NCBI GenBank assembly: GCA_031553805.1
Contig: JAVBLC010000010.1
Span: 4,769-68,768 of the forward strand
DNA length: 64,000 nucleotides
Direction of reading: 5' to 3'
DNA from: JAITVB01 sp031553805
Lineage (GTDB): Bacteria > Bacteroidota > Bacteroidia > Bacteroidales > Rikenellaceae
Under the pieces are notes generated by a model. That model ran no database searches and had not been told where the DNA came from. It saw only the letters and a list, made by a program, of their open reading frames with translations. Shown here piece by piece: positions 18,356-27,380 of this stretch; the first letter of the stretch is position 1; each line of letters begins with the position of its first letter. Made by a program: the position numbers and the translations under genes.

Positions 18356-18363
18356 TATCTTTG
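18356..18363 (+). promoter_or_regulatory. Predicted -7 promoter element for the uppS-bamA-skp cluster
   Basis: TATCTTTG matches TAnnTTTG and lies 90 bp before the uppS ATG. Confidence 0.6.
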
Positions 18364-18452
18364 TCCGGAAAAAATTAAAACCCAAGACGTCGGAAGGCAC
18401 CCTGGGACGAGTAACGTAAAAAATAACGCGTGCCGGAAGGCGCCCCTGCACA

Positions 18453-19199
18453 ATGAGCCAACAAACGAACGTGCCGCAACACATCGCCATTATTATGGAC
18501 GGAAACGGCCGTTGGGCGAAAGCCAGGGGACAGGAAAGGCTCTTCGGACACCTGCAGGGCGTGGAAGCGATCCGCAAAGTGGTGCGGGGAGCTGTCGAGC
18601 AAGGGGTGAAATACCTGACGCTCTACGCTTTTTCGACCGAAAACTGGACGCGGCCCGCAGACGAAGTGAGCGGCCTGATGGACCTTATCGGCCGGTATGC
18701 CGTGAGCGAAACCCCCGAACTGAAACGGCAGGGAGTGCGGCTCGAGTTCATCGGCGCCCTCGAAGGGCTCTCCGACGAGATCAACGAGGCGATCGAGTCC
18801 TGTCGCTGTGAAACGGCAGGCAATGACCGGTTGCATTTGGTGATCGCGCTGAACTACAGCTCACGCAGTGAGATTACGGCTGCTGTCCGCGAGATCGCCC
18901 GCCGGGCGGCAGAGGGTCTTCAGAACCCGGAAACGATTGACGAAACGACTGTTTCCGAACACCTCTACACCCGCTCGATGCCCGACCCCGACCTGGTGAT
19001 CCGCACCAGCGGCGAGCAGCGGCTGAGCAACTTCCTGCTGTGGCAAAGCGCCTATGCGGAGTTTTATTTTACAGAATGCCTCTGGCCCGATTTCGACGAG
19101 CGGGAGCTGGCCCGGGCCATCGAAGCCTACGGCCGGCGCGAACGACGGTTCGGCGGGGCGAAACCGGCAACACAGAAAGACATAGGTACTACACTATAA
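18453..19199 (+). CDS. uppS: Undecaprenyl diphosphate synthase (cis-prenyltransferase)
   Basis: The enzyme extends farnesyl diphosphate with isopentenyl units to make the C55 lipid carrier for peptidoglycan and glycans. The 248-residue protein carries HIAIIMDGNGRWAK at 10-23 with the catalytic aspartate, LYAFSTENWTRP, and near the C-terminus PDPDLVIRTSGEQRLSNF and ECLWPDF. It is followed at 12 bp by bamA. Confidence 0.95.
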   Translation: MSQQTNVPQHIAIIMDGNGRWAKARGQERLFGHLQGVEAIRKVVRGAVEQGVKYLTLYAFSTENWTRPADEVSGLMDLIGRYAVSETPELKRQGVRLEFIGALEGLSDEINEAIESCRCETAGNDRLHLVIALNYSSRSEITAAVREIARRAAEGLQNPETIDETTVSEHLYTRSMPDPDLVIRTSGEQRLSNFLLWQSAYAEFYFTECLWPDFDERELARAIEAYGRRERRFGGAKPATQKDIGTTL

Positions 19200-19210
19200 G
19201 AACCCAAAAA

Positions 19211-21715
19211 ATGAAGTTCGGCAACCTCAAGTTTTTTACCATATTGCTTCTCGCGCTGTTTGCGGCAACGGGACTCAGCGCACAGGATTCGCTGACGGTC
19301 GACTATCCCTTCGCCAACTTCAACGCCCCCCGGCAATACATCCTCAAAGACGTAAAAATGAACGGGGTCAAGTACCTCGACCACGAGATCCTCATCTCGA
19401 CCGCCGGGATGAGCCGTGGCGACACGATCTACGTCCCGGGCGAATACGTGTCGGACGCCGTGCGCAAACTCTGGAGCCAGCGCTATTTCGCCGACATCAA
19501 GGTGGTGCTTGAACCCGAGGGCGACAGCGCAGTCCTGCAATTTTTCCTCCAGGAGCGCCCCCGTGTCTACAAATGGTCGTTCGAAGGCGTCCGCAAAGCC
19601 GAGCAGACTGAACTGCTTGAAAAACTGAAACTGCGCCGCGGGGCCGAACTCTCGGACTTCAGCATCGCCACCTCGACCGAAGTGATCAAGCGCTACTTCC
19701 GCGACAAAAGTTTCCTGAACGTCGAGGTCGACGTGCAGCAGGTCACCGACCCGGTGATGGCCAACGGGATCGACGTGACATTCGTCGTAACGAAAGGCGA
19801 CAAGGTGAAAATCGGAAAGATCACCTTCGACGGCAACGAGGTCTTTACCGACAACCGGCTGAGGCGTCCGCTCAAGAAGACCAAACAGCGGAGCATCAAC
19901 ATATTCGCCAGCTCGAAATTCAACCAGGCCAAGTACGACGAAGACAAGGAAAACCTGATCGACTTCTACAACTCGAAAGGCTACCGCAACGCCGCCATCC
20001 TCGCCGACTCGATCTACGCGATCAGTTCGAACCGCATCGGGATCGACTTCAAAGTGGAAGAGGGCAACAAATTCTACTACCGCAACATCTCGTGGCTGGG
20101 CAACAGCAAATACACCACCGAAACCCTGTCGAACACGCTGGGCATCAAGCCAGGCGACGTCTATGACAGCAAGACGATGAACAAACAGCTCGGGATCGGC
20201 AAGGACGCCCTGCCGTATGACATGAGCGTGTCGTCGCTATACCAGAACGAGGGCTATCTCTTCTCGCAGGTCGAGATCCAGGAAACCGTTGTGGCCGCCG
20301 ACTCGCTCGACCTCGAGATCAAGATCATCGAAGGAAAACCGGCCACCGTCAACAAGATCGAATTCACGGGCAACACACGCGTCAACGACCGGGTGATCCG
20401 CCGCGAGATCGATATGCGCCCGGGCGAACTCTACAGCCGCGCCCTGATGATGAGCACCATCCAGCGCATCAACACGATGGGCCACTTCAACCCCGAAACC
20501 CTCAGCCCCGACATCCAACCCCTACCGGGATCGGTTGACCTGGTCAACATTTCGTTCCCCCTCGAAGAGATGGCGAGCGACAAGTTCGACATATCGGGCG
20601 GCTGGGGCAGCGGGATGTTCGTCGGCTCGGTCGGGGTAGTGCTGAACAACATCTCGGTGCGCAACGTCTTCAACCGCCACGCCTGGCGCCCCTACCCCGC
20701 GGGCGACAACCAGCAGCTGGCCATCCGCGGACAAACCAACGGACAATACTACAAAGCCCTTTCGCTGAACTTTACCGAGCCCTGGCTGGGCGGCAAAAAA
20801 CCCCGACAGCTCACCCTCGGCTTCTACTATTCGGACCAGACCAACGCCTACTACCTGTGGCAGACGGGCGACAAACACTTCCGCACCATCGGGGGATCGG
20901 TCGGCTTCGGGAGCCGCCTCAAATGGCCCGACCACAACTTCACGTTCTACACCTCGCTTTCGTACCAGGCCTATAACCTGAAAGACTGGGACAACTTCAT
21001 CGTCAAGAACGGCACCTCGAACATCATCGCCCTGCAGGCTGTGCTGAGCCGCAGCACGGTCGACCAACCGATCTACCCGCGCCGGGGGACCGAATTCTCG
21101 ATGTCGCTCACCGTCACCCCGCCCTATTCGCTTTTCGACGGGAAAGACTACGCCGACCCCGACATGAGCGAAAACGACCGCTACCGCTGGATCGAATACC
21201 ACAAATGGAATTTCTCGGCCCGGTGGTTCGCCCCGCTCTCGAACAACGACAACCTGGTGCTGATGGCCAAGGCCGAGTTGGGGATGATCGGCAGCTACAA
21301 CCCCGACAAGCCCTCGCCCTTCGAGGGCTACCAGGTCGGCGGCGACGGGATGTCGGGCTACACCCTCTACGGCGTCGACATCATCGGGATGCGCGGTTAC
21401 GAGAACGCCAGCCTCACCCCCTCGGGCGAATACTCGGGCGCATATAATAAATTCACCCTCGAAATGCGTTATCCTTTTGTAAACCGGCCGGCATCGACCA
21501 TTTTCGGGTTGGCGTTCCTCGAAGCGGGCAACGCGTTCGACAACCTCAAGCAGATCGACCCGTTCAAGCTCCGCCGCTCGGCGGGCCTCGGGGTTAGGCT
21601 CTACCTGAGCGTGGTGGGGACGATCGGCTTCGACTGGGGATACGGATTCGACCGCGACGTCTACGGAAAGCGCGGGGGCTCGCAACTCCACTTCTCCATG
21701 GGCCAGAATTTCTAA
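19211..21715 (+). CDS. bamA: Outer membrane assembly factor BamA
   Basis: The start ATG at 19211 opens a signal peptide (MKFGNLKFFTILLLALFAATG, then LSAQ). The rest of the 834 residues holds POTRA repeats over about residues 45-460 (for example VTKGDKVKIGKITFDGNEVF and IEGKPATVNKIEFTGNTRV), then an Omp85 beta-barrel. GMRGYENASL carries the RGY of barrel loop 6, and the C-terminal residues HFSMGQNF end in aromatic Phe as a beta-signal. It inserts outer-membrane proteins, including the SusC transporter. Two Skp-type chaperone genes follow at once. Confidence 0.95.
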   Translation: MKFGNLKFFTILLLALFAATGLSAQDSLTVDYPFANFNAPRQYILKDVKMNGVKYLDHEILISTAGMSRGDTIYVPGEYVSDAVRKLWSQRYFADIKVVLEPEGDSAVLQFFLQERPRVYKWSFEGVRKAEQTELLEKLKLRRGAELSDFSIATSTEVIKRYFRDKSFLNVEVDVQQVTDPVMANGIDVTFVVTKGDKVKIGKITFDGNEVFTDNRLRRPLKKTKQRSINIFASSKFNQAKYDEDKENLIDFYNSKGYRNAAILADSIYAISSNRIGIDFKVEEGNKFYYRNISWLGNSKYTTETLSNTLGIKPGDVYDSKTMNKQLGIGKDALPYDMSVSSLYQNEGYLFSQVEIQETVVAADSLDLEIKIIEGKPATVNKIEFTGNTRVNDRVIRREIDMRPGELYSRALMMSTIQRINTMGHFNPETLSPDIQPLPGSVDLVNISFPLEEMASDKFDISGGWGSGMFVGSVGVVLNNISVRNVFNRHAWRPYPAGDNQQLAIRGQTNGQYYKALSLNFTEPWLGGKKPRQLTLGFYYSDQTNAYYLWQTGDKHFRTIGGSVGFGSRLKWPDHNFTFYTSLSYQAYNLKDWDNFIVKNGTSNIIALQAVLSRSTVDQPIYPRRGTEFSMSLTVTPPYSLFDGKDYADPDMSENDRYRWIEYHKWNFSARWFAPLSNNDNLVLMAKAELGMIGSYNPDKPSPFEGYQVGGDGMSGYTLYGVDIIGMRGYENASLTPSGEYSGAYNKFTLEMRYPFVNRPASTIFGLAFLEAGNAFDNLKQIDPFKLRRSAGLGVRLYLSVVGTIGFDWGYGFDRDVYGKRGGSQLHFSMGQNF

Positions 21716-21775
21716 TGATCAGGCCTTTGACAGACTGAACTTTTAAACGAAATTGACCCGAAAAACCTTACCGAT

Positions 21776-22288
21776 ATGAAAAAGATCCTGTTAGCCCTTT
21801 TCGCCGTGCTGCTCTGCAGCGGAGCCTATGCACAGAAATACGCTTTCGTCAACACCGAAAGCATCTTCAAAGCGATGCCCGAATATACCTCAACCCTCGA
21901 GAAAGTCGACAAGATGGCCCAGGACTACCAGGCCCAGATCGACGCCGAGTATAACGCGATCGCCGAAATGTATGAACGCTACCAATACCAGAAAGCGAAC
22001 CTTTCGGAAGTGGCCCGCAAACAGATCGAAGACCAGATCATCAGCCGCGAAAAGGCCGCCGGTGAAAACCAGCGCAAGATATTCGGCCAGGACGGTGAAA
22101 TGATGAAGAAACGGGTGGAAATGTTAAAACCCATTCAGGACAAGGTTTTTGCAGCCATCGACCAGCTGGCCAAGGCAGGCGGGTATGACATGGTGGTCGA
22201 CATCGCCAGCAACACCGCGCTTGTCTACTACAATCCGGCACTCGATCTGAGTACACAGGTGCTGAGACGCTTGGGAATTACCAAATAA
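21776..22288 (+). CDS. OmpH/Skp family periplasmic chaperone (first)
   Basis: The 170-residue protein has a signal peptide (MKKILLALFAVLLCSGAYA), then YAFVNTESIFKAMPEY, a long charged alpha-helical arm (residues ~40-125) and a conserved C-terminal strand (DMVVDIASNTALVYYNPALD). This is the Skp layout of a trimeric jellyfish chaperone that carries unfolded outer-membrane proteins to BamA. It lies 60 bp after bamA and is paralogous to the next gene. Confidence 0.9.
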   Translation: MKKILLALFAVLLCSGAYAQKYAFVNTESIFKAMPEYTSTLEKVDKMAQDYQAQIDAEYNAIAEMYERYQYQKANLSEVARKQIEDQIISREKAAGENQRKIFGQDGEMMKKRVEMLKPIQDKVFAAIDQLAKAGGYDMVVDIASNTALVYYNPALDLSTQVLRRLGITK

Positions 22289-22292
22289 TTTA

Positions 22293-22300
22293 TACCTTTG
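22293..22300 (+). promoter_or_regulatory. Predicted -7 promoter element for the second skp-like gene
   Basis: TACCTTTG begins 5 bp after the first skp stop and lies 64 bp before the second ATG. The second chaperone may thus have its own promoter. Confidence 0.55.
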
Positions 22301-22364
22301 TCCCTCGCCGGCAAACCCGCGCCGGCTGAAAACAAGTTTTTAACTAAGACCTAAACCATACTTT

Positions 22365-22886
22365 ATGAAAAAGATTCTTGGGCTGGCCCTTTTCGCTGCG
22401 CTCATCCTGTGCGGATCAACCGGGAACGCACAACAACTGAAGTTCGGATATATCAATTCGTCTATGCTGATCTCGGTGATGCCCGAGCGCGATTCGGCCC
22501 AAACCAAGTACCAAGCCTTTGCTTTGGAACTTCAGGATCAACTCGAAGGGCTCGAAACCGAAATGGGGACCAAACTCCAGAAATACCAGAAAGAAGTGAA
22601 CACTTACAGTGAATCTGTACGCGCCACGAAAGAAAAAGAACTGAACGATCTCAGCACCCGTGTGAACGAATTCCGCCAGGCTGCCCAGCAAGACCTCGAC
22701 GAAATGGAACAGTCGCTGATGCGCCCGGTGATCGAAAAGGCTAACGAAGCGATCCAGAAAGTAGCGAAAGCCAACGGCTTTGTCGCTGTGTTCGACCTGG
22801 CCGCCGGCTCGCTGCTCTACTACGACTCGACGTCGATGACCGACATCCTGCCGCTGGTGAAGACCGAGCTCAAGATCAAGAATTAA
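22365..22886 (+). CDS. OmpH/Skp family periplasmic chaperone (second)
   Basis: The 173-residue protein has a signal peptide (MKKILGLALFAALILCGSTG, then NAQ), LKFGYINSSMLISVMPER, a long coiled-coil arm and a C-terminal VFDLAAGSLLYYD strand. It has the same architecture as its neighbour but a diverged sequence. Tandem Skp-like genes after bamA are common in Bacteroidetes. Division of labour between the two is not known. Confidence 0.9.
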   Translation: MKKILGLALFAALILCGSTGNAQQLKFGYINSSMLISVMPERDSAQTKYQAFALELQDQLEGLETEMGTKLQKYQKEVNTYSESVRATKEKELNDLSTRVNEFRQAAQQDLDEMEQSLMRPVIEKANEAIQKVAKANGFVAVFDLAAGSLLYYDSTSMTDILPLVKTELKIKN

Positions 22887-22920
22887 CCAGGCCCCCCACG
22901 AGGGAAACCTGTTGAACCAA

Positions 22921-22951
22921 GGAGGCTGTCGACGACGGCCTCTTTCTTTTA
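22921..22951 (+). terminator. Probable terminator after the skp genes
   Basis: A GAGGC/GCCTC stem with an inner GTCG/CGAC pairing is followed by TTTCTTTT. It lies 11 bp before rimO. Confidence 0.6.
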
Positions 22952-22961
22952 CTGCACGGAG

Positions 22962-24260
22962 ATGGCACACAAGATCAACGTCGTTACGCTGGGTTGCTCA
23001 AAAAACCTGGTCGATTCGGAGTACCTGATGGCTCAACTGGCCGCCGGGGGATTCGAGGTGGTCTTCGACTCGAACGATCCCGACGCCCGCATTGTGGTGG
23101 TAAACACCTGCGGATTCATCGGTGACGCCAAAGAAGAATCGGTGGAAACGATCCTCTCTTTTGCCCGCGCGAAGGAGGTCGGACTGATCGACCAGCTGTT
23201 CGTAATGGGATGCCTGTCGGAACGTTACAAACAAGAGCTGATCGACGAACTGCCCGAAGTCGACGAATTCTTCGGGGTAAATAACCTGGCCGATATCGCG
23301 CGCCGGGTCGGAGGCGAATTCTTTTCAGAAAAGACCGGAGAACGCTTCCTTACCACCCCGAAACATTATGCCTATCTGAAAATCTCAGAAGGATGTAACT
23401 GGGGGTGCGGCTACTGTGCGATTCCGTTGATCCGCGGACGGCACATTTCGGTACCGGTCGAAAAGGTGGTGGCCGAAGCCGAGGGGCTGGCCGCCAAGGG
23501 GGTGAAAGAGCTGATCGTCATTGCCCAGGACACGACCTACTACGGCATGGACCTGTACGGCGAACGGCGGTTGGGCGAGTTGCTCACGCAACTGTGCCGC
23601 ATCGGGGGGATCGAGTGGATCCGGCTCCACTACGCCTATCCGGCGCAGTTTCCCGAAGATGTGATCGGCGTGATGGCGCGCGAGCCCAAGATCTGCAAAT
23701 ACCTCGATATGCCGATCCAGCACATCAGCGACGCGCAGCTCAAAGCCATGCGCCGCGGAGTGACCGGAGCCGAAACGCGCGCGCTGTTGGAACGGCTGCG
23801 GCACGAGATCCCGGGGATTGCCCTGCGCACCACGTTGTTGGTGGGTTACCCGGGAGAGACGGAGGCCGATTTCAAAGAGTTGCTCGATTTTGTCAAGGAA
23901 TTTCAATTCGACCGGTTGGGTGTTTTCCCCTACTCGGAAGAGGAAGGCACCTATTCCGCTGAAAAATTGCAGGACGACGTGCCGGCCGAAGAGAAAGAAC
24001 GCCGGGCCGACCGTGTGATGAAACTCCAGCAGCGCATTTCGTCCGAAAACAACGACCGGCGGGTAGGCACAGTGGAACGTGTGGTGATCGACCGCGAGGA
24101 AGCGCCCTACTTCGTCGGCCGCACGCAATACGATTCGCCCGAAGTCGACCAGGAAGTCTTGATCGAAGGGGGCAAAGGATTGAAAATCGGCGAGTTCTAT
24201 GACGTATTCATCGAATCTGCAGACGATTACGACCTTTACGGAAAGATTCACTCGAAATAA
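22962..24260 (+). CDS. rimO: Ribosomal protein uS12 methylthiotransferase
   Basis: This radical-SAM enzyme adds a methylthio group to an aspartate of ribosomal protein S12. The 432-residue protein has the UPF0004 domain with C12, C50 and C84 for the auxiliary cluster (LGCSKN, NTCGF, MGCLSERY). The SAM-cluster triad follows in SEGCNWGCGYC (C145, C149, C152), then a C-terminal TRAM domain from about residue 365. GCSKNLVDSE favours RimO over MiaB. It is preceded by a hairpin and followed by a new promoter. Confidence 0.94.
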   Translation: MAHKINVVTLGCSKNLVDSEYLMAQLAAGGFEVVFDSNDPDARIVVVNTCGFIGDAKEESVETILSFARAKEVGLIDQLFVMGCLSERYKQELIDELPEVDEFFGVNNLADIARRVGGEFFSEKTGERFLTTPKHYAYLKISEGCNWGCGYCAIPLIRGRHISVPVEKVVAEAEGLAAKGVKELIVIAQDTTYYGMDLYGERRLGELLTQLCRIGGIEWIRLHYAYPAQFPEDVIGVMAREPKICKYLDMPIQHISDAQLKAMRRGVTGAETRALLERLRHEIPGIALRTTLLVGYPGETEADFKELLDFVKEFQFDRLGVFPYSEEEGTYSAEKLQDDVPAEEKERRADRVMKLQQRISSENNDRRVGTVERVVIDREEAPYFVGRTQYDSPEVDQEVLIEGGKGLKIGEFYDVFIESADDYDLYGKIHSK

Positions 24261-24283
24261 TTGCGGGTGTTTCGATCTTTTCG

Positions 24284-24291
24284 TATATTTG
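24284..24291 (+). promoter_or_regulatory. Predicted -7 promoter element for the coiled-coil/zapA unit
   Basis: TATATTTG matches TAnnTTTG and lies 25 bp before the ATG at 24317. Confidence 0.6.
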
Positions 24292-24316
24292 TAGAACGAA
24301 ACCAACCGCCGGAGAA

Positions 24317-24610
24317 ATGGACGAAGCCAGAGCGATCATCGAACGTTTGCGCACCAAGGTGGCCGAAAAAGTCGCCGAGCGAAACCGTGCGGTAGCCGAC
24401 CGCGAAAAGTCGGACGCAGCCCGCGAAAAACTGGTTCGTGAAAAAGAATCGCTCGAGGCCCGGGTGGCTGAATTGCAGGAGCGGGTGCGGGTGTTGGAGC
24501 TGACCAAAGGGATGGTGGGTGCGTCGGGCGACGCCGAAGCCGCCCGCAAACGGGTCAACCGCCTGATCCGCGAGGTCGACAAGTGCATCTCCCTGATGAA
24601 CCGCGAGTAA
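24317..24610 (+). CDS. Small coiled-coil protein upstream of zapA
   Basis: The 97-residue soluble protein is almost entirely predicted coiled coil. Residues ~1-65 are heptad-like and rich in E, R, K and A (AEKVAERNRAVADREKSD, LEARVAELQERVRVLEL), followed by a short linker and a second helix (VNRLIREVDKCISLMNRE). No enzyme motif is visible. Bacteroidetes often have such a gene directly before zapA. A role in FtsZ-ring organisation, by analogy with ZapB, is inferred from position and shape only. Confidence 0.75.
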   Translation: MDEARAIIERLRTKVAEKVAERNRAVADREKSDAAREKLVREKESLEARVAELQERVRVLELTKGMVGASGDAEAARKRVNRLIREVDKCISLMNRE

Positions 24611-24650
24611 CCGGGCCGAAGAAGCCGGGCGCTGGTGAAGGAAAAAGCAA

Positions 24651-24733
24651 GGTGCGAAGAGAAGGGGGGTGCGAAGAAGAGGGGGTGCGAAAAAGAGGGG
24701 GTGCGAAAAAGAGGAGGGTGCGAAGAAGGGAAA
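24651..24733 (+). repeat. Purine-rich 16-17 bp minisatellite
   Basis: Five imperfect units of GTGCGAARARGAGGGG start at 24652, 24669, 24685, 24701 and 24718. They lie in a ~260-bp strand-asymmetric purine-rich gap between the coiled-coil gene and zapA. No conserved frame is apparent. Confidence 0.85.
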
Positions 24734-24874
24734 TGAAGAGAAGGCCGGGAGTGCCTGAAGAGAGAAACACGAAGACGAAAAGAGGCCGAAACCGCTGTAG
24801 TATCAAACAGGCAGCAGGACGCCGAAACAAAAGTGGAAAGGAAAAGGAGGAGCAAAAAGAAAGGAAACTGAGGC

Positions 24875-25144
24875 ATGGCCAACGAACTGAGGATCATCCT
24901 GAAAATAGCCGGTCGCGAATATCCGCTGACCATTAACCGCGCCGACGAGGAGAAATATCGTCGTGCGGCTAAGGAGATCAATGAGTTGGTGACGATGTAC
25001 AGCAAGCGCTACAGCGCCGATATGGAGAATTATCTGGCGATGGTGGCCCTGCAGATGGCGCTGATGAACGTACAGCGGGAGATGAATCCCGACATCGCAC
25101 CCATCATCGAAGAGCTCAAACGCCTCGAATCCGATCTTTTGTAG
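24875..25144 (+). CDS. zapA: Cell division protein ZapA
   Basis: The 89-residue protein begins MANELRIILKIAGREYPLTI, the ZapA N-terminal strand region, followed by EEKYRRAAKEINELVTMY and a long C-terminal helix (NYLAMVALQMALMNVQRE). ZapA bundles FtsZ protofilaments at the division site. The ATG at 24875 fits the family length. It is 264 bp after the coiled-coil gene, separated by the purine-rich minisatellite. Confidence 0.9.
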   Translation: MANELRIILKIAGREYPLTINRADEEKYRRAAKEINELVTMYSKRYSADMENYLAMVALQMALMNVQREMNPDIAPIIEELKRLESDLL

Positions 25145-25316
25145 AGAATGGAGAAAACCGAAAGGCGAATCAAGCTTGCTTGAATTTGTCCGGGGCGCAT
25201 CCCGTATCCTTCAAATAAAAAACAGGCTCCTGGCGTTATAAATGCAGGGAGTATAGTTCTTTGATTACGGATAAACCAAAATAGGGGATGAAAACTCTCC
25301 CCTCGCCCACTTCGCT

Positions 25317-25427
25317 GTGCGGAGGGTGCGGCAATTTTGGAAGATCGTTGCGTTTTTCAAGCGGAGCGTACTCGAGTACGTGAGCATTGAAAAGCGGAAG
25401 TGTCTTTCAAAAGTGGCGTGCCATACG
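25317..25427 (-). repeat. Repeat family B, copy 2 (~110 bp)
   Basis: This is the reverse-complement partner of 18181-18291. The centre CGTACTCGAGTACG (25367-25380) is a perfect 14-bp palindrome. Confidence 0.75.
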
Positions 25428-25484
25428 CGCAGCCCACGGGCAACCCGAACCCTTCTCGCACTGTAGCCTTTTGCTTTGCGAAAC

Positions 25485-25590
25485 TTAACACCAATCAATC
25501 CGGGGATCACTCGGGCTTTCAAAAACAGGCCTTACTCCGGCCCCGCGGCCGGATCTCCCTCCGGGGGGCGTTGGACGTTTGCGATTGACT
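25485..25590 (+). ncRNA. Candidate structured RNA downstream of zapA
   Basis: A GC-rich rod-like fold with CCGGCC/GGCCGG and CTCCGG/CCGGGG pairings, enclosed by CAATC (25495) and GATTG (25583). In other bacteria 6S RNA often sits next to zapA, which is the only positional support. No promoter or consensus 6S bubble was confirmed. Confidence 0.25.
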
Positions 25591-25722
25591 GGAGTCCCCA
25601 TTCTTGACGTTTCTGGAGATTCGTCAAACCACAAAGGCGCAGTGCGAGTTTTTTTATATACTACTAACCTGAGATTTACAACTAACGAGAATAGTCAACA
25701 AAAACGAAAAACACAGAAAATT

Positions 25723-27264
25723 ATGGCGGTGATAACCATTGTGATCATCACAATCATCACCTCAGCCCTCGGGGCCGCCGCAGCATATCTGATCGTTACG
25801 AAAACCATCGAAAAACGGAAGAACACATTGCTCAAAGACGCGGAAGCCGAAGGCGAGATGATCAAAAAAGAAAAGATCCTTCAAGCCAAGGAACGCTTTA
25901 TCCAACTGAAAGCGGAACACGAAAAACAGGTCAACGAACGCAATTCACGCATCGTACAGACCGAGAACAAACTGAAAGAGAACGAACGGGCCATCGCCCA
26001 GAAACTCGACGAACTGGAAAAGAAAGGCAACGACCTCTCGGCCCAGAAGAGCCTGATGGAGAACAAACTCCAGGTGATGGACACCCGCAAGGAAGAACTG
26101 GAAAAGAAATTCAAGGAACAACTCGTCCTGCTGGAACAGATCAGCGGAATGAATTCCGATGAAGCCAAGAATATCCTGATGGAATCGATGAAGGCCGAAG
26201 CCAAAAGCGAGGCGATGGCCTACATCAGCGAAGCGGTCGAAGAGGCCAAAATGACGGCCAACAAGGAGGCAAAACGCATTGTTGTTCAGTCGATTCAGCG
26301 TGTGGCCACCGAAACAGCCATCGAAAACTCGGTGACCGTTTTCAACATCGAAGGCGACGAAGTAAAAGGCCGTATCATCGGCCGCGAAGGACGCAACATC
26401 CGGGCGCTGGAAGCTGCTACGGGCGTTGAGATCATCGTTGACGACACGCCCGATGCGATCATCCTTTCGGGCTTCGACCCGGTGCGCCGCGAAGTGGCCC
26501 GCCTGGCCCTGCACCAACTGGTGACCGATGGACGCATCCACCCGGCACGCATCGAGGAAGTCGTGGCCAAAGTCCAGAAACAGATCGAAGAAGAGATCAT
26601 CGAGGTCGGCAAACGCACGACCATCGACCTGGGTATTCACGGTCTGCACCCCGAACTGATCCGTCTGATCGGGAAGATGAAATACCGTTCGTCATACGGC
26701 CAGAACCTCTTGCAGCACTCTCGCGAAACGGCCAACCTGTGCGGCATCATGGCCGCCGAGCTGGGCCTCAACGCCAAGTCGGCCCGCCGCGCGGGGTTAC
26801 TGCACGACATCGGCAAGGTGCCCGACGACGAACCGGAACTGCCGCACGCAATCATCGGGATGAAACTTGCCGAGAAGTACAAGGAGAAACCCGACGTGGT
26901 CAACGCCATCGGCGCCCACCACGACGAATTCGAAATGACCTCGCTCATCGCCCCGATCGTGCAGGTGTGCGACGCTATTTCGGGGGCACGTCCCGGTGCG
27001 CGCCGCGAAGTGGTCGAATCGTATATCAAGCGACTGAAAGAGATGGAAGATATGGCCATGTCTTATCCCGGCGTAATGAAGACCTATGCCATTCAGGCAG
27101 GCCGTGAGTTGCGCGTGATCGTAGGTTCGGAGAAGATTTCGGACCAGGAGGCCGACGAACTGTCGCACGACATCGCCAAGAAAATCCAGGACGAGATGAC
27201 TTATCCGGGTCAGGTGAAGATCACCGTCATCCGCGAAACCCGCTCGATCAGCTACGCCAAATAG
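25723..27264 (+). CDS. rny: Ribonuclease Y
   Basis: RNase Y is a membrane-anchored endoribonuclease that starts mRNA decay. The start ATG at 25723 is followed by a single transmembrane segment (VITIVIITIITSALGAAAAY). A long coiled coil (~25-200) follows, then a KH domain (GRIIGREGRNIRALEAATG near 210-228) and an HD phosphohydrolase domain (LLHDIGKV near residue 360, AHHDE). The C-terminal GQVKITVIRETRSISYAK is classic for the family. At 513 residues it is full length. Confidence 0.95.
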   Translation: MAVITIVIITIITSALGAAAAYLIVTKTIEKRKNTLLKDAEAEGEMIKKEKILQAKERFIQLKAEHEKQVNERNSRIVQTENKLKENERAIAQKLDELEKKGNDLSAQKSLMENKLQVMDTRKEELEKKFKEQLVLLEQISGMNSDEAKNILMESMKAEAKSEAMAYISEAVEEAKMTANKEAKRIVVQSIQRVATETAIENSVTVFNIEGDEVKGRIIGREGRNIRALEAATGVEIIVDDTPDAIILSGFDPVRREVARLALHQLVTDGRIHPARIEEVVAKVQKQIEEEIIEVGKRTTIDLGIHGLHPELIRLIGKMKYRSSYGQNLLQHSRETANLCGIMAAELGLNAKSARRAGLLHDIGKVPDDEPELPHAIIGMKLAEKYKEKPDVVNAIGAHHDEFEMTSLIAPIVQVCDAISGARPGARREVVESYIKRLKEMEDMAMSYPGVMKTYAIQAGRELRVIVGSEKISDQEADELSHDIAKKIQDEMTYPGQVKITVIRETRSISYAK

Positions 27265-27266
27265 GT

Positions 27267-27293
27267 GGTGCATCCCCACACAGGGAGATTTTT
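27267..27293 (+). repeat. Repeat family D, copy
   Basis: GGTGCATCCCCACACAGGG followed by AGATTTTT, directly after the rny stop. Confidence 0.6.
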
Positions 27294-27301
27294 CTAAATA
27301 A

Positions 27302-27337
27302 AATAAACCCGGGCTTGTCAGTCCGGGTTTATTTTTT
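27302..27337 (+). terminator. Terminator after rny
   Basis: An AATAAACCCGG-type stem with loop GCTTGTCAGT, followed by a T6 run. Confidence 0.9.
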
Positions 27338-27380
27338 GAAATCCTTCGAGTTCCTCGGTATTGATCTCCAAGGGTTCTGA

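Larger units (their letters stand above)
25145..25722. other. Intergenic region between zapA and rny
   Basis: A 578-bp stretch without a convincing gene. It holds family B copy 2 and a GC-rich fold at about 25485-25590 (CCGGCCCCGCGGCCGG hairpin inside CAATC...GATTG) that could be a structured RNA. It then turns AT-rich before rny. Short frames here show no family signal. Confidence 0.7.

Noticed and set aside
20522..21691. 389-codon minus-strand frame over bamA
   Set aside because: High GC at third positions opens the complementary frame; bamA on the plus strand is unambiguous.
24651..24733. CRISPR-like array of short repeats
   Set aside because: Units are 16-17 bp directly adjacent, without spacers, so this is a minisatellite.
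24583..24936. 117-codon lysine/arginine-rich frame overlapping the minisatellite and zapA
   Set aside because: Composition follows directly from the purine-rich repeat, and the frame overlaps the start of zapA.
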